From positions 36,503,132 to 36,567,131 of the forward strand of contig NC_050467.1 in assembly GCF_013373865.1 (NCBI RefSeq): DNA of 64,000 nucleotides, read 5' to 3'. How positions within the stretch are numbered: the first letter of the stretch is position 1; each line of letters starts with the position of its first letter. The stretch comes from Monomorium pharaonis. Its lineage: Eukaryota; Arthropoda; Insecta; Hymenoptera; Formicidae. Below are positions 12,006-22,133 of the stretch, one piece after another. A model generated the notes under the pieces. The model was not told the origin of the DNA and made no database searches. It saw only the letters and a program-made list of their open reading frames with translations. The translations under genes and the position numbers were made by a program.

Positions 12006-12203
12006 TCAGACGTTTCGCACCGCGAATCCCAGAGATTGTAAAAATTTAACGTTTGACGCGTTGAGCTTCTTTTTCTCGGGACAACAGGATGATTGAACAT
12101 TATTAAACGTTGTCGCAAGAGTATCGGGTGATTGTTGGAATGTTGGCACTGGTGTGGAGATAATGTTATCTTTCGCGCGCTGCGATGTGTTTAGCACGAG
12201 CAT
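12006..12203 (-). CDS. Small protein between capsid and penton genes
   Basis: The frame has 65 codons, an ATG at 12203, and is packed between penton (12 bp upstream) and capsid (5 bp downstream). The translation is polar and Ser/Thr/Pro-rich, with two cysteines (SSCCPEKKK) and a C-terminal NVKFLQSLGFAVRNV block that I recall from other insect Polintons. Position in the virion block suggests a minor virion or scaffold component, but this is inference. Confidence 0.5.
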   Translation of the reverse strand: MLVLNTSQRAKDNIISTPVPTFQQSPDTLATTFNNVQSSCCPEKKKLNASNVKFLQSLGFAVRNV

Positions 12204-12215
12204 CTCACGTTCGCG

Positions 12216-12983
12216 TTATTGTTGCAACCGTCGTCGCACGTGCAGTCTGACGGTGATTTCTTCTCCTCGAAAATCAAGCAATCGTCCGTTCTGATCGACG
12301 GCGCGTATTGTCAGATCCGTAATGCACCGCACGATGATTGGCAGATAAATGATTTGTGTGGGCCTTTCCGATATCTTATATCCTGGTGGCACGCTCGGTG
12401 AAAACTCATGTATCGTGTGTACACTCTTATTGTTGCTGTACGCGCCCGCGGTCACGTTGCATTCCACGCGAATAATGTTCACGTTCATTATGTTGATCGA
12501 CACGTCCGATTCGTGCCATTTTCGCGGTAGCAGTACACCACGCTTTGGTGAGAATCCTAGCAGCGATCCTATGTTGTTGGGTTTACCAAAATGTATACTG
12601 TAGGCGCATTTGATCTCACATCTCATTGTATTGTAGTTGGCGCGAAGCGTTATCGGATACTCCCCATCATTATCATCATCGTTGCCCCCACGCGTAACGT
12701 CACCGGAATGAGTTCCATCGTGTTGCGGACGTTTTCGTGAAATTGTGCGTTTCAAAAATTCGTTTATAGCTCGCAGTTCGTAGGATCCCTCGGGAATCGT
12801 AATCTCCGTGTTATCCTTGTCAAAGTAAAACGTATTGTTTGAGGCATTCACGTTCGGTATCGTGTTATAGGTTTCAAAAATCGTTAAACCGAGCTCATAA
12901 TCATCGTCGCTCAAATCTATAGCTGGAGAATAGTGTGCCGCGAGAACGCTGCTCTTGCCGCTCAGGGTAAACGTCAGCGACAT
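12216..12983 (-). CDS. Penton / minor capsid protein (single jelly roll)
   Basis: An uninterrupted 255-residue frame begins with [20 protein letters not shown], a typical amino terminus of the Polinton/adintovirus penton. Beta-strand-rich segments follow, e.g. [20 protein letters not shown] and the glycine-turn region [20 protein letters not shown]. An acidic loop rich in Asp/Asn (about residues 95-107) separates strands. The C terminus is basic ([11 protein letters not shown]). In viral relatives this protein closes the five-fold vertices. It is first in the penton, small ORF, capsid run and looks intact. In copy B only its first few codons survive, at 37.86 kb, fused to another gene by deletion. 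Confidence 0.75.
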   Translation of the reverse strand: MSLTFTLSGKSSVLAAHYSPAIDLSDDDYELGLTIFETYNTIPNVNASNNTFYFDKDNTEITIPEGSYELRAINEFLKRTISRKRPQHDGTHSGDVTRGGNDDDNDGEYPITLRANYNTMRCEIKCAYSIHFGKPNNIGSLLGFSPKRGVLLPRKWHESDVSINIMNVNIIRVECNVTAGAYSNNKSVHTIHEFSPSVPPGYKISERPTQIIYLPIIVRCITDLTIRAVDQNGRLLDFRGEEITVRLHVRRRLQQ

Positions 12984-13002
12984 GATGGTGGTGAAATACT
13001 GA

Positions 13003-13393
13003 GTTTTTGCGGTACTAGTTCAGCTTTTTAAATTTACACGCGTTGAAGAAACTGCAGGCAGAGTTGTCCACAAATGCTCTGATCGTACGTTTGATAGGAC
13101 GTTCGATTATACTCAATCGTTATCACCCCGTCCCCAAAGTATCGTACTAGTTCTCTAGGTGGTCGAAGATTGCCGAAACTATCGAAATACGCGACGTGGT
13201 TACCCCTCTTTGCGTACGCCAGTGAGTGCCGGGGCCCGTCGTATCGTCCAAATTTATGATACCACTCTCGTTTAGACGCGCACCACTCGTCGGTAACGCG
13301 TTACGCATAAAAACACCTCTGAAATATGGAATACGCGCGCGTTTTGCTAGTTGCGTCAATTGCACGTTCGTCGTCGCACCTGTGGGTAGTGTT
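13003..13393 (-). pseudogene. Adenovirus-type cysteine protease (PRO), frameshifted
   Basis: The frame up to 13200 reads RIPYFRGVFMRNALPTSGAR then GIINLDDTTGPGTHW, which matches the front of the adenain/Ulp1-like virion protease, including the catalytic His in THW. Directly after, four bases are missing relative to copy B (37.62 kb, where translation continues WVAYAKR). The remainder lies in another frame: YFDSFGNLRPPRELVRYF supplies the acidic residue and ICGQLCLQFL the catalytic Cys. The protease matures capsid precursors in related viruses. No ATG precedes the conserved N-terminal block, which overlaps the end of the phospholipase gene, so the true start is unclear. Confidence 0.75.
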
Positions 13394-14063
13394 AATGTTT
13401 CTTCGACGTTTTTTTCTTCTTCTGTACACCTTTTCCATGTTTGTACGGGGCGAGATACAGTCCTCGCCCGCGTTTGTATGGGGCGAGATATAAGCCGTGA
13501 CCTTCCATCGCGCGATTGTGACGCTGTAACTCCTCGAACTGACGTCGCGCGGCTTTGTTGTCGTTCACCGCCTTTGCCACACCAGCCGCTCCACCAATCA
13601 AGGATCCGAGTGCACCCAATATTGGTAAAATCGGTAATGCACCACCTCGTTTTGCAGCCTGAAGTATGCGTTTTTTTTTCGTCGATTTTTTCGTTGAATT
13701 CTTCTTCATACCCATACCAATCTTCGTCTTGGCTTTCATGGCTGCCCAGACAGCAGCAGCTGCTGCTCTTTCCCCGAGAGGTGAATCTTTCGCGATTACC
13801 CGTTTTAGCGCTTTGTCCGCGAGTATCTTGTCCGCCGCGTGTCTGTCGATGAGCTCGTTGCTCTGGGAGTACGCAATGTCGTGTTCGCGACACGCCGCGT
13901 CGAGCGGATTTATACCTTGATCACCTCTGGCCAATCGTTTTTTCAGCCGAGTACCCGGACCGCAAAACTGGTAACCGGGAATATGTAATTCGAAAGGAAG
14001 AGCGTTTATCGCGCGATTCAGCAGTTGACCACAACCGCGTTTTACCGTTGCGACAGCCGGCAT
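13392..14063 (-). CDS. Phospholipase A2-domain virion protein
   Basis: The chosen start is the ATG at 14063 because the MPAV context is conserved in copy B (35.98 kb) and overlaps the upstream gene's end; an ATG at 14141 in the same frame is possible but less conserved. The domain YQFCGPGTRLKKRL...DAACREHDIAY has the glycine-rich calcium loop and the His-Asp catalytic dyad of the parvovirus VP1-type PLA2 also found in adintoviruses. It is followed by a lysine-rich stretch, a hydrophobic glycine/alanine segment (LPILGALGSLIGGAAGVAKA), then two copies of G-x-GLYLAPYK. PLA2 opens endosomal membranes in parvoviruses; the hydrophobic tail suggests the same job here. The frame is intact. Confidence 0.75.
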   Translation of the reverse strand: MPAVATVKRGCGQLLNRAINALPFELHIPGYQFCGPGTRLKKRLARGDQGINPLDAACREHDIAYSQSNELIDRHAADKILADKALKRVIAKDSPLGERAAAAAVWAAMKAKTKIGMGMKKNSTKKSTKKKRILQAAKRGGALPILPILGALGSLIGGAAGVAKAVNDNKAARRQFEELQRHNRAMEGHGLYLAPYKRGRGLYLAPYKHGKGVQKKKKTSKKH

Positions 14064-14311
14064 TCGACACAATTTTTGATCAACGGCGCGGATCCGTCGA
14101 TGTGCGTCCGCTGCCACGGTTGATTGTAATGCTCGTAGCAACGACGATAGCTTCGAACCTCTAGATCAGCCCTTATATGTTCCGGAAGCCTGTCCCACAC
14201 GTGTTCGATGTAGTTGCCACACACGCGTAGCAAAATAGGTTTTGGCACGAATTCTAACTGCTCGGCGCTCAATTCGAGTATATCGGAGGGGTGTGACAGT
14301 ATAAGATACGT
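14042..14311 (-). pseudogene. Small Cys-containing protein with SOCS/BC-box-like stretch; start codon lost
   Basis: Copy B has an ATG at 35737 in front of LILSHP. Copy A has ACG at the equivalent place (14311), and no other ATG precedes the conserved part, so initiation is probably damaged. The rest, about 89 codons, is open: ILELSAEQLEFVPKPILLRV, CGNYIEHVWDRLPEHIRADL, then a C-terminal CVEC. The pattern L-x3-C-x3-I followed by LPEHIRADL resembles the elongin-binding BC box and following helix of SOCS-box proteins. This is a resemblance only. Its stop overlaps the start of the PLA2 gene, so the two are probably expressed together. Confidence 0.45.
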
Positions 14312-14337
14312 GTTTGATACTGAGCGATGCGTGATTT

Positions 14338-14360
14338 TACACGCCTATAAATAGCCTCAG
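14338..14360 (-). promoter_or_regulatory. TATA box for the minus-strand virion genes
   Basis: CTATAAATAG at 14345-14354 is palindromic enough to act on the minus strand. It sits about 35 bp upstream of the lost start codon at 14311. The same CGCCTATAAATAG occurs at the other side of the intergenic region. Confidence 0.5.
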
Positions 14361-15010
14361 ATCGCAACATGTTTCGTTCTGAATAAAGAAAAAAATATAT
14401 AGAGAGATGTTAAACATGAAACGGTTATACATATACGTAAGGATGTTTAAAACGTGAAATGAACGTAAGAAGTACGTGAACGAACGTGGAAAGTACGTGA
14501 ACGAACGTGAAACGAACATAAGAAGTACGTAAACGAACGTGGAAAGTACGTGAACAAACGTGAAACGAACATAAGAAACACGTAAACGAACGTGGAAAAT
14601 ACGTGAACGAACGTTAAAAGTATGTGAATGAATTTAAGAAGTATGTGAATGAACGTAAAAATATTAATTCTATATTAATTTAGCAGTCATCTTCAACAGG
14701 ATCGCCCATCAGTACGCACGGTGATAAGTTGTGTCACGCCCGACTATTGATAAACACAGCGATCACGCCCAATCATTGCGGGGTATAGCGTCACGCCCGC
14801 GCAGCCATTGATACACGCTGCGACGAGCTTAACTTCCTTCTTCGCGCGGCCATTGATACGCGCCGTAATGAGCTTATCTTCTTCCTTTATGCTTTCTCTA
14901 TCCGTACGCTGCATTCACACACACGCACACATACTCATATACAGCATACGCTGCACTCACTCGCCTATAAATAGGTCGTTCGATTCCACTATATAATCAG
15001 ATTCCGAAAA
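14360..15010. promoter_or_regulatory. Divergent intergenic region with two repeat arrays
   Basis: This gap separates the minus-strand virion genes from the plus-strand ATPase operon. From 14455 to 14665 lies a tandem array of about 52 bp units built of GAACGTGGAAAGTACGTGAA and GAAACGAACATAAGAAGTAC. From 14730 to 14880 there are four looser copies of a TCACGCCC...CATTGATACRCG motif. A TATA box (CGCCTATAAATAGG, 14962-14975) lies 40 bp before the ATPase ATG. The arrangement fits a divergent promoter; the arrays may be enhancer, origin or packaging sequence. Confidence 0.55.
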
Positions 15011-15011
15011 C

Positions 15012-15719
15012 ATGAGATTTGTGCGACAGCCGTTGGCGATATGCGTTACGAATTACGATGACAAGTTACGACTAATGGGGGATGACGGAGAGAGGCGCAA
15101 GCATGGCGCGATGCTGCCTACTATCATACGCGCGATTATTTGTGGCCCATCGAACTGCGGTAAAACCAACATTATGATAAACTTGTTGGAATGTGCGCAC
15201 GGTGTACGTTTCGAGAACGTGTACGTGTACTCGAAATCTTTGCAACAGCCAAAATATCGGTATTTGGAAAATTTGTTAAGATCGATGAATGAAATTAACT
15301 ATTTTACGTTCTCCAATAACTGTGACGTCATTCCGCCGAATGAAGCGCGTCTAAACTCAATTTTCATCTTTGACGATATTGCGTGCGACAAGCAAGATGC
15401 CGTGAGAGAGTATTTTGCGATGGGTCGGCATTCGAACGTCGACTGCTTTTATCTTTGTCAGTCGTACGCGAGGATACCTAAACATCTTATACGCAACAAC
15501 GCAAACCTGCTGATCCTGTTTAAACAGGATGGTACCAACCTGAAACATGTGTACAACGATCATGTTAACACCGATATGTCATACGATGATTTTTGTGCGT
15601 TATGTCGTGATTGTTGGCGGCGTTATTATGGATTTCTAGTAATAGACAAGGATAGTTCACTTACTAACGGGCGATATAGAAGAGGATTTAACGAGTTCGC
15701 GATGCTGCGGAGCGATTAG
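15012..15719 (+). CDS. DNA-packaging ATPase (A32/FtsK-HerA family)
   Basis: An intact frame of 235 residues. The Walker A motif GPSNCGKT is at residues 45-52 and the Walker B strand IFIFDD at 117-122, followed by the sensor-like CQSYARIP near residue 150. This spacing is that of the virion-packaging ATPases of Polintons and poxviruses (A32), which drive genome entry into preformed capsids. The start at 15012 fits the TATA box 40 bp upstream. It is first in a plus-strand series ATPase, DUF8207-type protein, integrase; the next start follows 18 bp after its stop. Confidence 0.85.
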   Translation: MRFVRQPLAICVTNYDDKLRLMGDDGERRKHGAMLPTIIRAIICGPSNCGKTNIMINLLECAHGVRFENVYVYSKSLQQPKYRYLENLLRSMNEINYFTFSNNCDVIPPNEARLNSIFIFDDIACDKQDAVREYFAMGRHSNVDCFYLCQSYARIPKHLIRNNANLLILFKQDGTNLKHVYNDHVNTDMSYDDFCALCRDCWRRYYGFLVIDKDSSLTNGRYRRGFNEFAMLRSD

Positions 15720-15736
15720 TCGTCATCGATACTTCG

Positions 15737-17012
15737 TTGGGGATGAAACGTGAGCGATCGACGCTGTCTGTCAACATGATTGGGAACAATGAAACGCGTG
15801 AGCGCGAGAAAATCGCGAAGGAAATTGAGAAAACGAGCGAATCGATTCGTAAGAAACATCGCGCTTTGAAGACCGGTAGGATCGAGGAGAATATCGCGGC
15901 AAAGAGACACTTCGAGCCGCTCATCGAGCCGCTGCAAAAGATCGTCGATAATTCCGGCGTCCGCGTGATAAAGGAAGAACCGCGTGTCGATGACATAGGC
16001 ATCGAAACATCGTTCATCCAGAAGGATGTGATAAAAAATAAGAGAAAACGAAAAGACAGTTCAGTGGACCATGCATTAAATGAATCGAACAAATGGATGC
16101 GATATATGTCAAACGATGCAATGAATTTACCGTCGCCATCGGTGCAGCATACGTCAAACGATGCAATGAATATACCGTCACCGTCGGTGCAGCGTACGTC
16201 CAACGACGTGATAGATCCGTCAGCGATAACGTCCACACCGCGTACGGTAGCTGTACAATCAACGATTGAAGCTCCAAAACCGTTAAATAAGGCTCTCGAG
16301 ACTGTTTTTGAATCCGCCGACGATTCGTTTGCGACAACCATTCGAAATCGATTACAAACGTCAGAAGGTCTAGAAACGTTATCTCAGCACTTGGGGCCGC
16401 TGGGTCAAAAGTACATCGGAGATTTTCTCAGCGGTCGTGGTGAAAAAGAGAAAATTATGAATACCGTGTACGGCGTTCGTTTAGACAAGGATGGTATGAT
16501 GTTGGGTAATAAAACGTTCGACGTCAACAGTAGTGATCACATAATTATCGGTGATGTAAAATACGTTGGTACACACGGTCTTTACGAACTGATCTTTAAA
16601 CTGATATCCCAACGATTCAGTCTACACGGAAAACGATAAACGAAAGTACAAAGATATATTGTTGGTTACAAACGCGCATAAACGTAATTACGTTACACAC
16701 GGCCGATTATTAGCCAATAAGGGATACAAGTATAAATATATAATTGCACCGTTATTAAAATATGATTTTACGAGCGGAATGGGATTACCTCGCGCTATGA
16801 CACCAAACGATGATGCAATCGGAAAGGAATTACCTCGCGCTATGACACTAAACGACAACATGATCGATTACGTGCATTGGGACGATCCTAACGAACTGGT
16901 GGATCGTCTACGGTTGCTAGAAGCCTCGCATCGGGCTGGTCATAACGCTCATGGCAACGAGATGCTGTCCATCATCGAAGAACTTCGCGAGGCAGGCCTT
17001 ATTATAAATTAA
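15737..17012 (+). pseudogene. DUF8207-type Polinton protein, split by a frameshift
   Basis: The first frame (15737-16639) has a basic coiled-coil-like N terminus, a Ser/Pro linker with two repeats of TSNDAMN-PSPSVQ (residues about 115-145), and a conserved C-terminal region ending THGLYELIFK. From about 16590 the conserved sequence continues in another frame (KRKYKDILLVTNAHKRNYVT) to the stop at 17012, so one frameshift splits the gene. The C-terminal domain, with LYELIFK and TNAH..NY, is the one I know as DUF8207 from many arthropod Polintons. The function is unknown; position between ATPase and integrase and the basic N terminus suggest a DNA-associated or core protein. The 18-bp gap to the ATPase gene suggests co-transcription. 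Confidence 0.65.
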
Positions 17013-17065
17013 CTTGCGTATCGTCAAAACAAATCAGTTGATCGACGTCACCCCATACATCAAAC

Positions 17066-17989
17066 ATGAAATTACCGAAATCTAATGTTAGTTCCGAAAA
17101 ACGACGACTCGTCGAGGAACTGCACGCTACAGCGAGAAAAAATTTTCCACGGAGACACGTCATAGTTCGAGGATACGATGATCTGTGGCAGGCCGATATC
17201 GTCGAGATGATTCCGTACTCACGTTTCAACAAAGGTTACCACTACATACTTACCGTCATCGATGTGTTGAGCAAGTACGCGTGGGCTATACCGCTCAAGA
17301 GCAAAAGTGGAAGCGAGACAGCTGACGCTATCGCTGAGATAATTCGAGAGAGCGGCAGACGTCCGAAAAATTTACAAACCGATATGGAGAAGGAGTTTTA
17401 CAACGCCGACGTGCAGAAACTATTGCAAAAACATGACATTAACCATTATTCCACGTACTCGGTAATGAAGGCGTCGGTCGTCGAACGCTTTAATCGCACG
17501 CTGAAGAACGATATGTGGAAGCAGTTTACGCTCAACGGTAATTACAAGTGGATTGACCTGTTATCACGTCTCGTGTCGAATTACAACGTTCGGAAGCGCC
17601 GAACGATCGGTGTGCGACCCGTCGACGTAACTCCTGCGATGGCTGAAAGACTCTTGGATACGATATACAGCACTATAAAGATTGCTGGTCCAGCGAAATT
17701 CAAAGTAGGCGACTCTGTACGCGTGAGCAAGTACAAGACAATTTTCGAGAAAGGTTACACACCAAATTGGACAACCGAGGTGTTCAAGATCGTTAAAGTG
17801 CAGCGTACCAACCCCGTAACTTATTTACTCGAAGATTATCGCGGAACATCTATCGCTGGAGCGTTCTACGAGCATGAGTTGCATCGCGCGACTCACCCGG
17901 ACGTATTTCTGGTAGAGAAAGTATTGCGCAGGAAAGGAAACGAGGTTTATGTCAAGTGGTTGGGATTCGATGGATCACACAATTCGTGA
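17066..17989 (+). CDS. Retroviral-type integrase with C-terminal chromodomain
   Basis: The rve core shows the D,D35E triad: Asp44 in WQADIVEM, Asp106 in LQTDMEKEF and Glu140 in SVVERFNRT. A small SH3-like segment (KFKVGDSVRVSKYK) follows, then a chromodomain start (DVFLVEKVLRRKGNEVYVKW). The frame ends with TGA right after HNS, where the domain normally has Trp; open sequence continues for eight codons, so a Trp-to-stop change probably removes only the tail. The enzyme inserts Polinton DNA into the genome, and the chromodomain may steer it to modified histones. The core is intact. Confidence 0.85.
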   Translation: MKLPKSNVSSEKRRLVEELHATARKNFPRRHVIVRGYDDLWQADIVEMIPYSRFNKGYHYILTVIDVLSKYAWAIPLKSKSGSETADAIAEIIRESGRRPKNLQTDMEKEFYNADVQKLLQKHDINHYSTYSVMKASVVERFNRTLKNDMWKQFTLNGNYKWIDLLSRLVSNYNVRKRRTIGVRPVDVTPAMAERLLDTIYSTIKIAGPAKFKVGDSVRVSKYKTIFEKGYTPNWTTEVFKIVKVQRTNPVTYLLEDYRGTSIAGAFYEHELHRATHPDVFLVEKVLRRKGNEVYVKWLGFDGSHNS

Positions 17990-17999
17990 ATACACAAAG

Positions 18000-18370
18000 A
18001 CAATGTTATTTAATCAGTATAAAAAATTGTTTTTTATTATAAACATAAAAAGTGTAGTGCATACATTATATAAAAAATATATAATTTTTGTGACATATAT
18101 GAAGCATCTTTATTATCCTTCCATCGTCCATTTCTAACGTTACACATAAATTATCAAATAATTTTTAAAAATACATATAACATAAAATACACAATACGTG
18201 TAACACGTAAAATATATGAAGTATTAAATATAAAATTATAAAATAAATGTAAAACGTAAAATACATAAAATATAAACTATAAAATATGTGAAAAGTGAAC
18301 ATTAAAATATAAATGTAAAATATAAAATACATAAAACGCAAATATAAAAATGGCTGTACAATACAAAAAT
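18000..18370. other. AT-rich gap between convergent integrase and polymerase genes
   Basis: The segment has repeated AAATGTAAAACGTAAAATAC motifs and no open frame of note. It probably holds the two 3' ends and poly(A) signals. Confidence 0.5.
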
Positions 18371-18371
18371 A

Positions 18372-21300
18372 TTATAAAGGTATTTGATAATGCCCCCACG
18401 GCAACGTCTTTACCGAATCAGGTACGAGATACCGCTTGTCGTCGTATGGACTTAGAGCGATTTTCGTTTCACGTACTGTGTATACCTCATGCAATTTAGA
18501 TCGTATACACATCTGATGACGCGTCATCTCTATCTCATCTCGCAGACACCGCATGTAGTCGTCGAATGTTATCGTTCTTGCGACAACGTTACACTTTACA
18601 CCCTTTGCCTTTTTAGCGTCATTCTTTCCATCCACTTTTAACGCGTACATTTTTGCGTTGTTTTCGTCCTTCATTAGCTCGGGAACTTTCTTGTTCGCAA
18701 GAGGCATACCGTACGCGTTACCAGTCGGATAATCGCTCGTGTCGAACCTTGCGATATCACGTTTTATATTTTCATATACGTCGTCGCACTCGATGTGATA
18801 CACGAGACTATCAGTATCTGTGTACATCACTCTAGATTTGTCATGGTACAAAGATAGCATGTACTCGTGGTGAAATTCATACAAGCAAATTTTCGATATG
18901 TCTAGTATACACATACCTACATAAATCGGCTTGTTGAATTTCACTTCAAGTTTTCGGAGTTCGACTGCAATTAAATTTTCTGCAAAAATACTGCGACTAT
19001 GGAAATTTGGTTTAGCGATCATTGCCTCCGCACCGTATCGTCCTGTCCATTTTGTCAAAAGTTTTTTACATCTACGTGATTGCGCACATTTTCCATAGTT
19101 TTTCCGAATACGGCGTTATTCATCAATTTATATAAATTTTTCTCAAAATCGTTTTTCGCGAGGGTACGAAATTGTGTGTTTAACTCGATATAATCGCGAA
19201 GCCAGGTAAATTGAACGAATTGTAATACACGATGTATCCGTGTTATACGGAGACCATGACGAGTGCATTGCTGCAAGTTGCGATAATGTATGACGTACCG
19301 CTTCTTATCATGCAAGGTCGCTAAAAGTTTACGTTCTCGCTTGCCAGGCGGCTTATCGCGCGTTGGGCAGAACGGTAGGTCAGTGTGTCGATCATGCAGA
19401 TATTGTGGATACTCCAGATCGACTTCAAGAATGTACCCTGTGGGCGAATCAACAGCGATCGCGTTTACGTCAAAATTTGAGACGTCTTGGACCCATCGAA
19501 ATTCTCCATAGGGCAGCGGTTGACACATTGCCCATCCGTACAAATTATTCACATCGAAATACATAAGGTACGACGATGGTTTCGATGAGTCGTACGTCTG
19601 CATGTACTTGTTGTTAGCCTGCGCGTATCTGCCGGAACATTGACTCAGACCTCCGCGTATACCGCGCTCGATAAACATTACCATATCGATGTCGGTGAGC
19701 AAATCGAAATTGACGCGTGTATATTTAAGCATAGCGTCCCACGTGAATCCCGGTAATGTATAGTAATGTGCGGGGTCAAGACCATAACTTTCGACACATT
19801 TGTCACGAAAATTTTCAAAAACGTCGGCTAACAACAATACATCTGTTTTCAAATACAGATCGCTGTATTCGCCCAGCGTTCGAATAGAGAACCGATCCCA
19901 TACGTTCTTGGCGTGCGCGTAATCGCTCTCGGACACGGTATCGCCCGTCAACGAACTAAAGAATAATTCGCGCGATGGCAAACGCGTTTCCTTCAATTTT
20001 GTGACACAGTCAACATACTCGTATGGGAATATGCCTTTACGAGTCAATAAATCGAATTCTTCGTTAGATAAATTCAAAAATTCCTTACGTACAATTTTTA
20101 GTTTTTCTTTACCAAGAAATGATGCCAATTTTTCAAGACTAGAATTGAGAAATTTATATGAATCTATGAATCGTAATTTTATGTGATTGTGTGGGTCTAA
20201 TTCATCGGCGGTACCTATGACATGCTTCGTAAAAGAAATATATTTTTCTTTTGTAACGGGAAGCACATCGATATTCCCTTTGAATGTTGTGGCTATTTCT
20301 CTAATAATAAAGTGTGAATCGTATCCGGATAAATTATGAAAAATTACCGGTATGCACAACACATTCTGATAACACAAGTTACAAAGCGAATGCGCGGGAC
20401 CGCGATAACGACCGTTGAGATGACAATGATCTCGCACTCGTGTATCATCCGGTGCGAACGGCTTATCACAAATATGACACTGCTTTGCGTTACGATATGC
20501 CTCCCATTGCTCTTTCGATAGAGTTTCCATGGGGACCTTAGCAGATAAAATTGATTTTACGCGATGCGCTAATTCTTCTAGCTGTTTAGCGAACCACGCG
20601 ATACAATGCTTATCGCGATGAAACCAATACCTCGATAATGTGTCATCGTACGAACAGTGTACATAATATCCCAAGCTAAATACTTGATGATGATGCTGTT
20701 GGTATGATATTTCCATATCCTCCTTCTCCATCTTCTCCAATGTACACTCTAGATCGGCATAGACGACAAACGGCACACGCTCCTTATTGTTGATGTTGCG
20801 GAAGCTCAGCCATTTCTCGTCTTCAGTAGGTAGTTGGATGGCGCAGTCGTTCATTTTCTGACAATCTACGCTGTGGACATCCAACTTTTCCACAGAACTA
20901 AAGTAATGTAAACATCTGTAAAAAATAGCGTAAATTTTTATTTTTTATTATAAAAAATTAATACAACATTTATAAAATTATTACTCACCGGTCACAAATA
21001 TATTTTTTGTGTTCCTTTTTACTGAGTTGTGAGATCACTAGACGAGACAGATCCTTGATGCATGCAAAGTGTCCCACGTTGTCTTCGCGTAGATCTTGCA
21101 CGTATAGCAGATTAACATGCTTCTCCTTCTTGTCGTTGGAGAGTCTTAGCGGGAGAATTTTATAGGTTTCAGTTTGATCCTTTTGGATCTCGTAGACGTT
21201 GACCGAAATATTATTTAGTCTCTCGAATTTTTTAATGTCTTTTAACGCGATTGGAAACTCAATGTCATCGAAATTCAGAACGTTTGTATAATGAGGGTAT

Positions 21301-22094
21301 GATGACTCCCTTTCTGAATTTCTTTCTGCGGGATATAGAGCGGCTATCACAGACCATGCGAAGCAAGCATTGTCCATCGATTTCACGTTAACAACCGCAC
21401 GCTTTGTTATTATTTCCCGCGGTAATGTCATGTGACATCCCGCGCGCATAAAATTGTACTTATTCACATTTACAGTCAAATTCTGTATACGCGACAACGC
21501 CCGCCCACTATCACGTTTTTGGAATTCCTCGAGCGATGCTAACGTGGACTCGATAACGCACCGCTCGTACCACTCATCCAAGTCCGATGTTCTAAAGAGA
21601 TCACTGTTTTTCATGGTAATACTTTTATTGGCGCGTTTGTCGCCCGTTACAAATACGCCATTGAATGCGGTGTTCACTTTCACAGAGTTGTGTCTTTCGA
21701 TAGCGTCCCGCACTCGCTCGAGTACTATACCACCAGCGTCTTCTAAAAACTTTCGCGGTTCAATGTAGTTCCCATTGATAACCGCTCCTGTCAGAACGCG
21801 ATTCTCAAACGCGGTGTCAATTTCTCGCCACACGAGTCTGTCCGCGTTGTCACTCGCGTAATTACCACCGACGTGCACGAAACGTCTTTGCAGTCACGTC
21901 TTTTCACCCGCGAGTCGCGCGATTCTCGCCACCAAAGATTGTCTTTGTCTAACGTTGAGTCGAGGGCGCTTGACGCGGTTATGTTTCTCTAGTCGTTCGA
22001 TACACTCGTCGCACCGCTGCAACCACTCGAAACACTCGCCCAAGGTAGCGACCCTGTCAATTTGGTCCAACAGCTCGCGCTCAAAATGTTCCAT
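18372..22094 (-). pseudogene. PolB: Protein-primed DNA polymerase B with one intron; one stop, one frameshift
   Basis: Translation is followed from ATG 22094 to the stop at 18372. A 73-bp intron (20988 to 20916, GTGAGT...TTTTACAG) joins KYICDR to CLHYFSS in frame, completing a zinc-finger-like CDRC...H..C. An in-frame TGA at 21896-21894 follows residue 66. Exo I is YADLE, Exo II HNLSGYDSHF. An HNH/endonuclease VII-like insert (CHICDKPF...DHCH...H..CN) lies between exonuclease and polymerase parts. Motif A is YFDVNNLYGW, motif B KLMNNAVFGK, motif C YTDTDS. The frame shifts near 19056, between motifs B and C. The long N-terminal domain (about 350 residues) is typical of Polinton PolB, whose own N-terminal region or a terminal protein primes replication. 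Confidence 0.85.
20916..20988 (-). other. Spliceosomal intron in PolB
   Basis: On the minus strand it begins GTGAGTAA after GACCG and ends CTATTTTTTACAG before ATGTTTAC. Removing it keeps the frame and restores a conserved cysteine-histidine cluster. It is AT-rich, as short insect introns are. Confidence 0.75.
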
Positions 22095-22133
22095 TTTTAA
22101 TACTATTTTTTATCAATAATTATTAATAAGTCT

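Noticed and set aside
13226..13893. Long frames on both strands overlapping the PLA2 gene
   Set aside because: They are shadows of the PLA2 and protease frames; only the short conserved protease part is real.
14440..14670. Repeat array with regular spacing, possible CRISPR
   Set aside because: Units are imperfect tandem repeats without unique spacers, no cas genes, and the genome is eukaryotic.
15688..16341. 217-codon minus-strand frame opposite the DUF8207-type gene
   Set aside because: Repeated CTDGDG motif mirrors the Ser/Pro repeats of the plus-strand gene; no independent support.
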